DNA of 64,000 nucleotides from Salvia splendens (GCF_004379255.2 NW_024599239.1:1-64000), one strand, 5' to 3'. Shown: positions 21,408-33,827, numbered from the stretch's first letter. A program made the numbers and translations. Notes: generated by a model not told the origin, from the sequence alone.

Positions 21408-24400
21408 CGCCGTGAAGCGCTTACTTGGGAGATATTCAAGGAAGAGGTGTACAATAAGTACGTTCCCATGAGCTATAGACGAGCAAAGATAGTTGAATTC
21501 CATACTTTGAAGCAAGGGAATATGACGGTGACGGAGTACGACCGTGCATTGTGTGAAATGACTCGATATGCTCCCGAGTTGGTGGACACAGATGAGAAAA
21601 TGGCAGAAAAGTTTCGTGCTGGTCTCAAGCACGAAATAAGAGTAGCAGTGGCAAGTCGCAGGGGACTTTCGTATTCTGAGATTTTGGCTTGTGCATTAGA
21701 TGTGGAAGAAGTGTTGCCTAAGGAGATGACAGTAGCAAATACTACACCAGTGCCACTTCAACAACATAATTTCAGAGATAAGAGGAAATGGGATGGAGAT
21801 CGGACCCCATATGATAACAAGAGGCAACAACCCGTCAGAAACCCACCGCAGTACGGAGGTATGCAGAGTGCTCCCTATCAGAGGGGTGACTTTCGGCCTA
21901 GAGCCCCCCAGTGTGCTAAGTGCTTTAAGAACCATTTTGGGGAGTGCAGAGAAAAGAGCAATAAATGTTACACTTGTGGTGGAAACGGCCACTTCTCAAG
22001 AGAATGCCCGAGTAAGATTATGGGGATGGGAGCAGGACAGAACAATCAAGGGTTCCGTCCGCAAGTGCGGGCACTACAAGCCGAACCGAGGGGATACTTA
22101 CCCGCACCACAGCAGCACCAGCAGCAGCAACGTCGTCAAGGACTTCCCACTCAGGCAAGGGCATATGCTTTAAAAGGGAAACAGCCGACGAACCAGCAAG
22201 GGAATCAAGAGCAAGGAAACTTGGCAGGTATGGGCACGCTCCTCGACATGCCTATTATTGTTTTGTTTGATACGGGTGCATCACATTCTTTTATATCAGC
22301 ATCATGTGTGAAAACTTTAGAACTGCCTGTCAATAGAACTGAACAGAGAATGAGTGTGACTTCACCCGTAGGAGGAACTATAGATATTTCACAAATTTGC
22401 TCGAATGTAGAATTTACTATGGGAGAACTTAAGCTAGTTGCACACAAATTACAAGTTATGTCGATGGGGAGTGTAGATATAATTTTGGGAATGGATTGGT
22501 TGGCCGAGAATCATGTTACCATTCGCTGTAAAGAGAGAGAGGTCTCTTTTCAAACCCCGGGAAATGAGCCGACTGTATTTTACGGGATTTCTTTGAACCG
22601 ACGCAAGTCCATAATTTCTGCACTTCAAGCAACTACTATGATGAGGAAGGGATGCCCGGCTTATCTCGTCTATCTAAGTGGAGATGAGAAGAAAGAAAGA
22701 AGCATAGAGGATGTGGCAGTAGTGAAAGAATTTCCCGACGTTTTTCCTAACGCCCTGCCAGGACCGCCACCCGATAGACAGTTGGAGTTTACAATTGATC
22801 TGGAGCCAGGATCAGCACCGATATCTAAGGCACCATACCGTATGGCGCCTAAGGAATTGGAAGAACTTAAGATACAACTACAAGAGTTGCTAGACTTGGG
22901 TTTCATTAGACCCAGTGTGTCGCCGTGGGGAGCACCGGTGTTGTTCGTGAAGAAGAAGGATGGGACACTAAGGATGTGCATAGATTATCGAGAGTTGAAC
23001 AAGTTGACACTCAAGAACAAGTATCCACTGCCGAGGATAGATGATTTGTTTGATCAACTCCGTGGAGCTGGAGTATTTTCAAAAATGGATTTGAGATCGG
23101 GATACCATCAACTGAGAGTCCGACGAGAAGATGTACCCAAGATGGCTTTCCGAACTAGATACGACCATTATGAGTTTATAGTGATGCCTTTCGGATTGAC
23201 AAATGCGCCGGCCGTATTTATGGACCTTATGAATCGTGTGTTCCATCCATACTTGGACAAGTTCGTCTTAGTCTTCATAGACGATGTCCTTATTTACTCA
23301 AAGAACGAACAGGAACATGAAAAACATTTGAGGACTACCTTGGAGACGTTAAGGGCCGAGAAACTCTACGCCAAGTTAAGTAAGTGTGAGTTTTGGCTCA
23401 AAGAAGTTAATTTCCTTGGGCACATAGTGAGTGCAAATGGAATTCGAGTAGACCCCGCAAAGGTGGAAGCTGTACAGAAATGGAAATCACCAACCACACC
23501 TAACGAAATTCGGAGCTTCCTAGGACTGGCGGGATATTATCGGAGATTTATCGAGGGATTTTCTAAGATAGCGAGGCCAATGACTCAACAACTAAAGAAA
23601 GGGGTCAAAGTGAATTGGACGCCGGAGTGTGAGGCCAGTTTTCAGTTACTAAAAGAGAAGTTGACCACCGCACCAATTCTCGCTGTGCCAGAGCCAGACA
23701 CTAACTACGTGGTGTATACCGATGCATCAAAAGTTGGACTTGGATGTGTACTTATGCAGAATGGGAAAGTGATTGCGTATGCATCAAGGCAGTTGAGGCC
23801 GCATGAGTTGAACTATCCGACGCATGACTTGGAGTTGGCAGCAGTTGTACATGCTTTGAAGATTTGGAGACACCATCTTTATGGAGTTCGATGTGAGATA
23901 TATACGGACCATAAAAGCCTCAAGTACTTCTTTGAACAAAAGGATTTGAACATGCGCCAGCGTAGATGGCTTGAGTTGGTGAAGGATTATGATTGCAGTA
24001 TAAACTACCACCCAGGAAAGGCGAATGTAGTGGCTGATGCCCTAAGTAGAAAGTCTCAACCTCAATTGGCCACTTTTCTCACGAACGAAGAGAACTTGAT
24101 ACGAGAGTTCAGTAAAATGCGATTGGAGGTAGTGAGAGCACCCAAGACAGTGGAAGGAAGGATCGCCACCTTGGTAATGGAACCCGACCTAAGGGCTAGA
24201 ATCGTGGAAGCTCAAAGACGCGATACTTTACTTGAGAAAATCCGTTCAGAAGTGAGGACAGGGGAGCAAGAATATTTTCACGAGGAGGCGGATAGTGCCC
24301 TCACATTTAAGGGAAGGTTGTGCGTGCCTAGAGATGAAGGGCTTAGGAATGAAATCATGAGGGAAGCACACGAAACACCATACACTGCGCACCCGGGGAG

Positions 24401-24866
24401 TACCAAAATGTATCGAGATATGAAGAGACAGTTTTGGTGGAATGGCATGAAAAAACATGTAGCGGCGTTTGTGGAGAGGTGTCTAGCATGTCAGCAAGTG
24501 AAAGCTCTACATCAACGACCTTATGGGAGACTACAACCACTTGAGATACCGGAGTGGAAATGGGAGCACATTGCAATGTATTTTGTGACAGGATTACCGA
24601 GATCCAAACGAGGAAACACTGTTATTTGGGTGATTATTGATCGTCTCACAAAATCTGCTCACTTTGTACCGATTCGTGATACCTATGGAGCCAATAAGTT
24701 GTCTAAGATGTATGTGAAAGAGATCATACGCTTGCATGGAGTACCAGTGACTATTACATCTGATCGTGATGCGAAGTTCACCTCTAGATTTTGGATGAGC
24801 CTACAACGAGAGTTAGGCACTAAGTTGAATTTCAGTACTGCATTCCACCCGCAGACTGATGGGTAA
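21408..24866 (+). pseudogene. pol: Gag C-terminus, protease, RT, RNase H and most of integrase, copy 1
   Basis: Open from 21408 in the gag frame; the first ATG is at 21447. Counting from 21447: finger CX2CX3HX3C at 156-167; zinc knuckle CX2CX4HX4C at 174-187; protease DTG 275-277; RT FIDD around 610-613; RNase H; integrase zinc-binding HHCC; integrase core with Tyr at 1045 in place of the first Asp and Asp present at 1106. The stop at 24864-24866 comes two codons before the position of the third catalytic residue (Glu). The RT motifs look intact, but the integrase is doubly disabled. Confidence 0.92.
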
Positions 24867-24887
24867 TCAGAGAGGACGATACAGATT

Positions 24888-25100
24888 TTGGAGGATATGT
24901 TGAGAGCCGTAGTGCTAGATCGAGGAGTAGGTTGGGAGGAAGTGTTGCCACTAATAGAGTTCGCTTACAACAATAGTTATCAGGCGACTATTAACATGGC
25001 CCCGTATGAGGCTTTGTATGGGAAGAAGTGTAGATCACCACTTTACTGGGAGAAGTGGGTGAGAGAAGAGTTCTTGGACCAGACTCGGTGGAAGAAATGA
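24888..25100 (+). pseudogene. Integrase fragment after the stop, copy 1
   Basis: Continues the pol frame after the TAA, covering the C-terminal side of the integrase core ([21 protein letters not shown]). It runs out of frame after a single-base deletion at about 25051, where copy 2 has one more base. The last ~15 residues are frameshifted and unlike the family. Confidence 0.88.
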
Positions 25101-25252
25101 TTGAGATTGTTTGACAAATTCGTGAGAGGATCAAGGAAGCTCAGGATCGACAGAAATCATATGCTGATGTTCGAAGAACCGATCTACAATTTGAGGCAGG
25201 AGATAAAGTTTTTCTGAAGGTAGCCCCGTCAAAAGGAATAACTCGTTTCGGT

Positions 25253-25618
25253 GTGAAAGGCAAGTTGAGACCACGATTTATTGGGCCTTATGAGATCCTT
25301 GACAGAGTGGGTACCGTAGCGTATAGATTGGCGCTACCACCAAGCTTTGGGAGAGTACACAACGTTTTCCATGTGTCACAATTGAGAAAGTATGTGTTCG
25401 ACCCTAATCACATAATTCATCAAGAGGAGATGATGATTTTGAATCCGAATTTGAGTTACGAAGAAAAGCCCGACGCCATTCTGGATCGGAAGGTGCAAGA
25501 GTTGAGAAATAAGCCTATTGCTTCGGTGAAGGTTCGGTGGAGAAATCATGGCGTTGAGGAAGCTACGTGGGAGTTGGAAGACAAGATGAGGGAGAAGTAC
25601 CCAGAATTGTTTGAATGA
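25253..25618 (+). pseudogene. GPY/F segment and chromodomain-like tail, copy 1
   Basis: 121 codons in the shifted frame: [15 protein letters not shown] (GPY/F motif), [13 protein letters not shown], and a tail with [19 protein letters not shown], as in plant chromovirus group II chromodomains. In active elements this tail steers integration into particular chromatin. Here it is cut off from the rest by the deletion and by TGA 25112-25114. Confidence 0.88.
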
Positions 25619-25625
25619 TTTAAGC

Positions 25626-25644
25626 AAATTTCGGGACGAAATTT
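25626..25644 (+). other. Perfect hairpin between pol and polypurine tract, copy 1
   Basis: AAATTTCG and CGAAATTT arms (8 bp) around GGA. It is identical at 33835-33853 in copy 2 and nearly so in the other family. TTTCGGGACGAAA is a common 3' motif of plant gypsy elements. Confidence 0.65.
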
Positions 25645-25648
25645 TTGT

Positions 25649-25662
25649 GAAGATGGGTAGAT
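25649..25662 (+). promoter_or_regulatory. Polypurine tract, copy 1
   Basis: GAAGATGGGTAGAT directly before LTR B at 25663. It is purine-rich with a few T interruptions. Copy 2 has the same sequence at 33858-33871. Confidence 0.7.
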
Positions 25663-28461
25663 TGTAATACCCGTTTTTTTTAAATCTTTTTTAAGTTAAG
25701 TTTTTTGTTTTAAGAACGAGCGAGTGATAGACCTTGAATAAAATACCGTGTTGTTTCGATTGGTGGTGAATGAAAATAGTAAATGCTGGAATTGTTGTTG
25801 ATTAATTGTGTGGTGTAAACTGTCGACGAGATTGACGCGAGAATCGTCGATGGGAAAATTTGGGCGTTCGTTTACAATGTACTTGGAATAACACCAAAGT
25901 ACTAAAATAATAAAACACCACAATTTAATCAATGTACTAAAATTATATATATATTTGGGCCTATCACTTTTGTCTATTTATTTTCTTTCAGCCCATTTAT
26001 CCTTATTCAATTGGGCCACTTTTAATATAACCATTTATTATAATCCCTATTGAGTTCCTGCAGCCAACATAAATCCCTTCTTCTAAACCCACGTTTTTTT
26101 TTCCCATCAATATCTCCACCCACAAATTTCTCTCCAACAAACAAATCTAATCTCTGCATTATATATCTCTCCCCACAACTGCATCTTTTATCAGCGGCGT
26201 TTCATAATTTCAGCACAGTTTCTTCCCTTCCAATCAAAGGTAAACTCCCTTTGATTCCACGAATACGAAACCTTCCCATTTTGATTCTGTAGCCAATTCC
26301 GTGGTATTGCAGTTTGAAACCAAGGAGAGCTGTGATTTCAATTTCCCTTGTTTGCTAGTAAACATTGTCTTCCTTGAGGTATATCCATACATCTAAACTC
26401 TCTGCATTCCATTCCATGATTTAGTTCACATATTCACTGTAATTCTCTTGAAACTTGTTGAATGATGATACTCTCTCCTAAAGCTTCGATCTTTAATGCT
26501 TGGAAGATTTTTTTTTTTTGTTTCTCTGCAATTTCAATTCCTAAAATTCCCTTTTCTGCCTAAAATTATTTGAATCGAACAGAAAAAAAAATGAAACAAA
26601 AGGTTTGAAATTTGGGGAAAGGGGGGGAAGAGAGATGACCGGGGTACGAAATTGTTGCTTCGGCGAAGTAATTTTGAGAGCGAGCTTGATGTTTTGATGG
26701 TTTACGGAAGAAAGACAGCAGGAGATAGAGTGAGGGATGAAGAGCAGAGAGGGATTCGAAGAATTTGAGAGAGAGAGACGAGAGTTTTTTTTTCAAAATT
26801 GAGTGAAGGACGCTGGGAGCTTAATAAAATTCGAAGTGTTCCTTTTTAGAAAAAAAAGAGGATTTTTGTTGGGTAAGGAGGGTATACGTGGAGTGATAAG
26901 GAGGCTGGGCCACTCTTGTTTTGGACTAGTGGGTTTTAATAGAGAAAGATGAATTAGTTTGGGTAGGGAGTATACATGCTACTGACTCTCTTGTCTTTTT
27001 CTCTTTTTTTTTCTTTTATGGTTTGAGTACTATTAATTATATTATATTATGGGGTCAAGTAGCTTTAGTGTATAATAGTTCTAAGGTAGGGAATTGATAT
27101 TAATATTTTGTGAATGTAGTACGTACGTGTGTTAAGATGGAATATTTCTTTTTATTCTTTGAATGAAGAGTTTGTTTTGTTGTCCCCTTCAAGAACGACG
27201 TTGGGTTGGGAGTATATGAATAAATAGTTATTTAATTGGTATGTTTCTTATGCTGCAGCAGACTAGCAGAGTATAATGTTAATTTGTTAATCATGTCTTT
27301 AGGTGTGTTGATGGACAGATTTATTCAAATGCTACTGTGATTATTACTTTAATTAAAAATTTACATATACTTTGCTTAGTTACAGGACAGATTATTTATT
27401 GTTGGCAGATGACTTAAGTGATATTATGAGCCATAAAATACGAGGACTTTATTTGTGTGGACCAAGAAATGATGGGAGAATAAATTGAGCACACACTTAG
27501 GATGCATGCATTGTTAAATTTATTATTTTGCAAAGTCTAATTTTGCATATCATGATATGTCAAAAAGGGTGAACTTGTGCACGTTGTTGCGGTTGGAACA
27601 AGAAAGTGTTGAGGAGTTAAGCATTTGAGGTGGCCTTTCTTTTTAAATAAGGACTATGTCATAAATACTTTTTATGTGAAAGGAGGTGGAAAGTGTTTGT
27701 CTTGCCATGTTTTGTATTTGAATGAACCTATCTGAAGTGGCTATGCCATGTATGTTTAATCGAATTCGGGTCCCGGTAGGGCTGCAAACCCTGCTCGGAC
27801 TAGTGTACACCCCGTAGATCGTGTGCTATCTCTTTGGAGTTGGCCGGTCTAGTGACTTGGTTCGTGGCCACGTTCCTTGTCATGTATGTTCAGATATGGT
27901 GATGGTGAATGTGGATGGAAAATGGTTGGCCAACCGAACTTGTGAAATAAATGTTTTTGTGTACTTGGGTTCTTTTAATTAAAACCCCCCAAGGTCACTT
28001 GTTTATGGCTTGACAAACTATGTTTTGGCATGTGTCCACTGAGTGCATCAAGTACTCAGCCATGCATATTGTTTTTCTTAATGTGCAGATTGAGCGGCGA
28101 TGGACGTGGAGGATGTTGAGCAGAGTTCATGGATCGTTTTGTCATGATTAATAATTATTGGATTCGTCGTGTCTTCATACTCGGCATTTTCCGTGTCTTG
28201 AACGCTTCCGCTAAGAGTCCTTTTCTTTAGAATTGTTTATCCGTGGAGAGTCTAACTCGTTGGCAAATTGTTTTTGTCCATTCTTTATTTACTTAGAGTT
28301 GGTATTATTGTTAGGAAATTATTATGACGTTTTCAAGGTTAATTCAGTTATTAAATTTTTGGTCAGATGTGTATGTTTTCCCCCTTTCTTCCCCGTTTCT
28401 TTAATCATCCCCCAGTCATGATCAACCGTGTTTTCTATCCTTAGAAAAGGCGGGCGTGACA
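25663..28461 (+). repeat. LTR B (central, shared LTR, 2,799 bp)
   Basis: Same ends as LTR A. It follows LTR C at nearly all sites where A and C differ, including the loss of 20 bp at about 27325. It matches A at a few sites near the 3' end (for example around 28266, 28316 and 28410), where C looks uniquely changed. It has no target site duplication of its own, as expected if it came from LTR-LTR exchange. Confidence 0.95.
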
Positions 28462-28464
28462 GAG

Positions 28465-28476
28465 TGGTATCAGAGC
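28465..28476 (+). promoter_or_regulatory. Primer binding site for tRNA-iMet, copy 2
   Basis: TGGTATCAGAGC, three bases after the LTR B end, as in copy 1. Confidence 0.95.
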
Positions 28477-29287
28477 AACTTTCTTTCCGCTCTGGACCCA
28501 AGCGTCTTCTTTCTTTCTTGATCTAGATTAGTATCCCTAGATCAAAATAAATAAATAAAATAAAATAATTTAATTTAAAAGTGTCAAAGGCTCAACATCC
28601 GACCATCGCGCTCAACCTGAAAAGAGGTAACCAAAATTTTTGTAAGAGGTTTTGAGGTAAATATTTTGGGAATGGAAATGATTAGTTATTCATGGTGGAA
28701 TTTGATGTGGCGGAAAAAAATTTATGTTGTGGAAACTTGTGAATATTTTTGGAAATATGTGAACTTTAAGTGAAAGCATGCTAGTTCTTTTCCTATTGAG
28801 ATTTTGAGGAACATGATGTTGTTATGTGTTGTGACGTCTAGTGATAATTGATTGTGTATGCTCGATTATGTGGCCTTTACACGATGATTTGAGTCATGAC
28901 TTGTACATATTGAAATATGATATTATGAATTCCTTGTGTGATTGCGGACTGTTTGGGGATGAACGTTAGACCTTACATTATCGATTCTAATTGTATGTAG
29001 CAACTCAATTATTGCTTCTCTAAGCAAACTAAATGAACGTGCAACAACGAACCACAGTAAAACTCTAATACCGAAAGGATAAAAGAAAAATAATAAGTAT
29101 AAATGTTCGGAAAGTGTGAATGGAAGTTTGAGTGATGATAGTTGGTGTTACATGCGCATACGTAGCTTGATTTTGTATACGTATTCTATAATCGTTATAT
29201 ATGAAAGGTTGCGTGAGAAGTCTTGATACGATAATGTAGTGATAAATAATTGGAGCGACCATATTAATCTATGCGTTTTGAATCAGA
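28477..29287 (+). other. Untranslated leader, copy 2
   Basis: Nearly identical to 20250-21059. No credible ORF. Confidence 0.75.
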
Positions 29288-29635
29288 ATGCCACCGAGAC
29301 GTGGACGTAGACCTGGGCGTGGACGTGGAGATGAGGACCCTGTGGACCCTCAGAATGTCGAGGGAGAGCAACCACCACCACCACCACCGCCTCCACCACC
29401 ACCACCACCCCCGCCTCAACCCAAACAATACATTGATACCTTTTTGAGGCAAAAACCCCCACAGTTTGATGGACTGGGAGAGCCGTCTAAGGCAGAGACC
29501 TGGATACGCACCCTCGAGCGCATATTTGATTTTATGGAGTGCACCGACAAGGAACGCCTTGCTTGTGTGACTTTTCAATTAACGGGGCCCGCAGATTTTT
29601 GGTGGGATACAAAGCTAAGGACCATGAACCCTTAA
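29288..29635 (+). pseudogene. gag: Gag N-terminal fragment, copy 2 (115 codons)
   Basis: Identical in protein to copy 1, with the same proline run and the same terminating TAA. The shared stop predates the duplication. Confidence 0.9.
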
Positions 29636-31366
29636 CGCCGTGAAGCGCTTACTTGGGAGATATTCAAGGAAGAGGTGTACAATAAGTACGTTCCCATGAG
29701 CTATAGACGAGCAAAGATAGTTGAATTCCATACTTTGAAGCAAGGGAATATGACGGTGACGGAGTACGACCGTGCATTGTGTGAAATGACTCGATATGCT
29801 CCCGAGTTGGTGGACACAGATGAGAAAATGGCAGAAAAGTTTCGTGCTGGTCTCAAGCACGAAATAAGAGTAGCAGTGGCAAGTCGCAGGGGACTTTCGT
29901 ATTCTGAGATTTTGGCTTGTGCATTAGATGTGGAAGAAGCGTTGCCTAAGGAGATGACAGTAGCAAATACTACACCAGTGCCACTTCAACAACATAATTT
30001 CAGAGATAAGAGGAAATGGGATGGAGATCGGACCCCATATGATAACAAGAGGCAACAACCCGTCAGAAACCCACCGCAGTACGGAGGTATGCAGAGTGCT
30101 CCCTATCAGAGGGGTGACTTTCGGCCTAGAGCCCCCCAGTGTGTTAAGTGCTTTAAGAACCATTTTGGGGAGTGCAGAGAAAAGAGCAATAAATGTTACA
30201 CTTGTGGTGGAAACGGCCACTTCTCAAGAGAATGCCCGAGTAAGATTATGGGGATGGGAGCAGGACAGAACAATCAAGGGTTCCGTCCGCAAGTGCGGGC
30301 ACTACAAGCCGAACCGAGGGGATACTTACCCGCACCACAGCAGCACCAGCAGCAGCAACGTCGTCAAGGACTTCCCACTCAGGCAAGGGCATATGCTTTA
30401 AAAGGGAAACAGCCGACGAACCAGCAAGGGAATCAAGAGCAAGGAAACTTGGCAGGTATGGGCACGCTCCTCGACATGCCTATTATTGTTTTGTTTGATA
30501 CGGGTGCATCACATTCTTTTATATCAGCATCATGTGTGAAAACTTTAGAACTGCCTGTCAATAGAACTGAACAGAGAACGAGTGTGACTTTACCCGTAGG
30601 AGGAACTATAGATATTTCACAAATTTGCTCGAATGTAGAATTTACTATGGGAGAACTTAAGCTAGTTGCACACAAATTACAAGTTATGTCGATGGGGAGT
30701 GTATATATAATTTTGGGAATGGATTGGTTGGCCGAGAATCATGTTACCATTCGCTGTAAAGAGAGAGAGGTCTCTTTTCAAACCCCGGGAAATGAGCCGA
30801 CTGTATTTTACGGGATTTCTTTGAACCGACGCAAGTCCATAATTTCTGCACTTCAAGCAACTACTATGATGAGGAAGGGATGCCCGGCTTATCTCGTCTA
30901 TCTAAGTGGAGATGAGAAGAAAGAAAGAAGCATAGAGGATGTGGCAGTAGTGAAAGAATTTCCCGACGTTTTTCCTAACGCCCTGCCAGGACCGCCACCC
31001 GATAGACTGGAGCCAGGATCAGCACCGATATCTAAGGCACCATACCGTATGGCGCCTAAGGAATTGGAAGAACTTAAGATACAACTACAAGAGTTGCTAG
31101 ACTTGGGTTTCATTAGACCCAGTGTGTCGCCGTGGGGAGCACCGGTGTTGTTCGTGAAGAAGAAGGATGGGACACTAAGGATGTGCATAGATTATCGAGA
31201 GTTGAACAAGTTGACACTCAAGAACAAGTATCCACTGCCGAGGATAGATGATTTGTTTGATCAAACTCCGTGGAGCTGGAGTATTTTCAAAAATGGATTT
31301 GAGATCGGGATACCATCAACTGAGAGTCCGACGAGAAGATGTACCCAAGACGGCTTTCCGAACTAG
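29636..31366 (+). pseudogene. pol: Gag C-terminus, protease and RT N-terminus, copy 2
   Basis: Open from 29636; first ATG at 29675. Both zinc fingers are kept, with CVKC where copy 1 has CAKC, and so is the protease DTG. The protease flap-side segment reads [10 protein letters not shown] where copy 1 and the minus-strand element have [10 protein letters not shown]. Seven codons are missing after PDR. The frame is lost after LFDQ, at the 1-base insertion at 31263-31265. The last ~35 residues to 31366 are out-of-frame sequence, so the RT catalytic motif is not part of this ORF. Confidence 0.9.
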
Positions 31367-33827
31367 ATACGACCATTATGAGTTTATAGTGATGCCTTTC
31401 GGATTGACAAATACGCCGGCCGTATTTATGGACCTTATGAATCGTGTGTTCCATCCATACTTGGACAAGTTCGTCTTAGTCTTCATAGACGATGTCCTTA
31501 TTTACTCAAAGAACGAACAGGAACATGAAAAACATTTGAGGACTACCTTGGAGACGTTAAGGGCCGAGAAACTCTATGCCAAGTTAAGTAAGTGTGAGTT
31601 TTGGCTCAAAGAAGTTAATTTCCTTGGGCACATAGTGAGTGCAGATGGAATTCGAGTAGACCCCGCAAAGGTGGAAGCTGTACAGAAATGGAAATCACCA
31701 ACCACACCTAACGAAATTCGGAGCTTCCTAGGACTGGCGGGATATCATCGGAGATTTATCGAGGGATTTTCTAAGATAGCGAGGTCAATGACTCAACAAC
31801 TAAAGAAAGGGGTCAAAGTGAATTGGACGCCGGAGTGTGAGGCCAGTTTTCAGTTACTAAAAGAGAAGTTGACCACCGCACCAATTCTCGCTGTGCCAGA
31901 GCCAGACACTAACTACGTGGTGTATACCGATGCATCAAAAGTTGGACTTGGATGTGTACTTATGCAGAATGGGAAAGTGATTGCGTATGCATCAAGGCAG
32001 TTGAGGCCGCATGAGTTGAACTATCCGACGCATGACTTGGAGTTGGCAGCAGTTGTACATGCTTTGAAGATTTGGAGACACCATCTTTATGGAGTTCGAT
32101 GTGAGATATATACGGACCATAAAAGCCTCAAGTACTTCTTTGAACAAAAGGATTTGAACATGCGCCAGCGTAGATGGCTTGAGTTGGTGAAGGATTATGA
32201 TTGCAGTATAAACTACCACCCAGGAAAGGCGAATGTAGTGGCTGATGCCCTAAGTAGAAAGTCTCAACCTCAATTGGCCACTTTTCTCACGAACGAAGAG
32301 AACTTGATACGAGAGTTCAGTAAAATGCGATTGGAGGTAGTGAGAGCACCCAAGACAGTGGAAAGAAGGATCGCCACCTTGGTAATGGAACCCGACCTAA
32401 GGGCTAGAATCGTGGAAGCTCAAAGACGCGATACTTTACTTGAGAAAATCCGTTCAGAAGTGAGGACAGGGGAGCAAGAATATTTTCACGAGGAGGCGGA
32501 TAGTGCCCTCACATTTAAGGGAAGGTTGTGCGTGCCTAGAGATGAAGGGCTTAGGAATGAAATCATGAGGGAAGCACACGAAACACCATACACTGCGCAC
32601 CCGGGGAGTACCAAAATGTATCGAGATATGAAGAGACAGTTTTGGTGGAATGGCATGAAAAAACATGTAGCGGCGTTTGTGGAGAGGTGTCTAGCATGTC
32701 AGCAAGAGAAAGCTCTACATCAACGACCTTATGGGAGACTACAACCACTTGAGATACCGGAGTGGAAATGGGAGCACATTGCAATGTATTTTGTGACAGG
32801 ATTACCGAGATCCCAACGAGGAAACACTGTTATTTGGGTGATTATTGATCGTCTCACAAAATCTGCTCACTTTGTACCGATTCGTGATACCTATGGAGCC
32901 AATAAGTTGTCTAAGATGTATGTGAAAGAGATCATACGCTTGCATGGAGTACCAGTGACTATTACATCTGATCGTGATGCGAAGTTCACCTCTAGATTTT
33001 GGATGAGCCTACAACGAGAGTTAGGCACTAAGTTGAATTTCAGTACTGCATTCCACCCGCAGACTGATGGGCAATCAGAGAGGACGATACAGACTTTGGA
33101 GGATATGTTGAGAGCCGTAGTGCTAGATCGAGGAGTAGGTTGGGAGGAAGTGTTGCCACTAATAGAGTTCGCTTACAACAATAGTTATCAGGCGACTATT
33201 AACATGGCCCCGTATGAGGCTTTGTATGGGAAGAAGTGTAGATCACCACTTTACTGGGATGAAGTGGGTGAGAGAAGAGTTCTTGGACCAGACTCGGTGG
33301 AAGAAATGATTGAGATTGTTCGACAAATTCGTGAGAGGATCAAGGAAGCTCAGGATCGACAGAAATCATATGCTGATGTTCGAAGAACCGATCTACAATT
33401 TGAGGCAGGAGATAAAGTTTTTCTGAAGGTAGACCCGTCAAAAGGAATAACTCGTTTCGGTGTGAAAGGCAAGTTGAGACCACGATTTATTGGGCCTTAT
33501 GAGATCCTTGACAGAGTGGGTACCGTAGCGTATAGATTGGCGCTACCACCAAGCTTTGGGAGAGTACACAACGTTTTCCATGTGTCACAATTGAGAAAGT
33601 ATGTGTTCGACCCTAATCACATAATTCATCAAGAGGAGATGATGATTTTGAATCCGAATTTGAGTTACGAAGAAAAGCCCGACGCCATTCTGGATCGGAA
33701 GGTGCAAGAGTTGAGAAATAAGTCTATTGCTTCGGTGAAGGTTCGGTGGAGAAATCATGGCGTTGAGGAAGCTACGTGGGAGTTGGAAGACAAGATGAGG
33801 GAGAAGTACCCAGAATTGTTTGAATGA
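31248..33827 (+). pseudogene. pol: RT C-terminal part, RNase H, integrase, chromodomain tail, copy 2
   Basis: 859 codons in the frame after the insertion. Genuine homology begins at about 31266 with [12 protein letters not shown]; the ATG at 31248 is fortuitous. It holds RT FIDD, RNase H, integrase HHCC, integrase with Tyr at 32787-32789 instead of the first catalytic Asp, intact second Asp and Glu, the GPY/F segment, and the chromodomain-like tail to the stop at 33825-33827. Other private changes are conservative (for example AGYHRRF for AGYYRRF). Confidence 0.9.

Larger units (their letters stand above)
21060..25618 (+). pseudogene. gag-pol: gag-pol pseudogene, copy 1
   Basis: One ancestral gag-pol frame broken in four places: TAA in gag (21405-21407), TAA in integrase (24864-24866), a 1-base deletion at about 25051, and TGA at 25112-25114. 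The first is shared with copy 2; the others are private. The integrase also has Tyr (24579-24581) where the first catalytic Asp of the DDE triad belongs, again shared with copy 2. It cannot give a complete polyprotein. Protease, RT and RNase H motifs remain intact in the long central ORF. Confidence 0.93.
29288..33827 (+). pseudogene. gag-pol: gag-pol pseudogene, copy 2
   Basis: Shares the gag TAA (29633-29635) and the integrase Asp-to-Tyr change (32787-32789) with copy 1. Its private lesions are a 21-bp in-frame deletion after 31006 in the linker between protease and RT, and a 1-base insertion in an A-run at 31263-31265 that shifts the frame inside RT. Unlike copy 1, its integrase C-terminus and chromodomain tail are open to the normal stop. 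Confidence 0.93.

Noticed and set aside
25663..28461. Two independent insertions side by side instead of a tandem
   Set aside because: No TSD flanks the central LTR, only three LTRs exist instead of four, and the outermost TSD matches across the entire structure.
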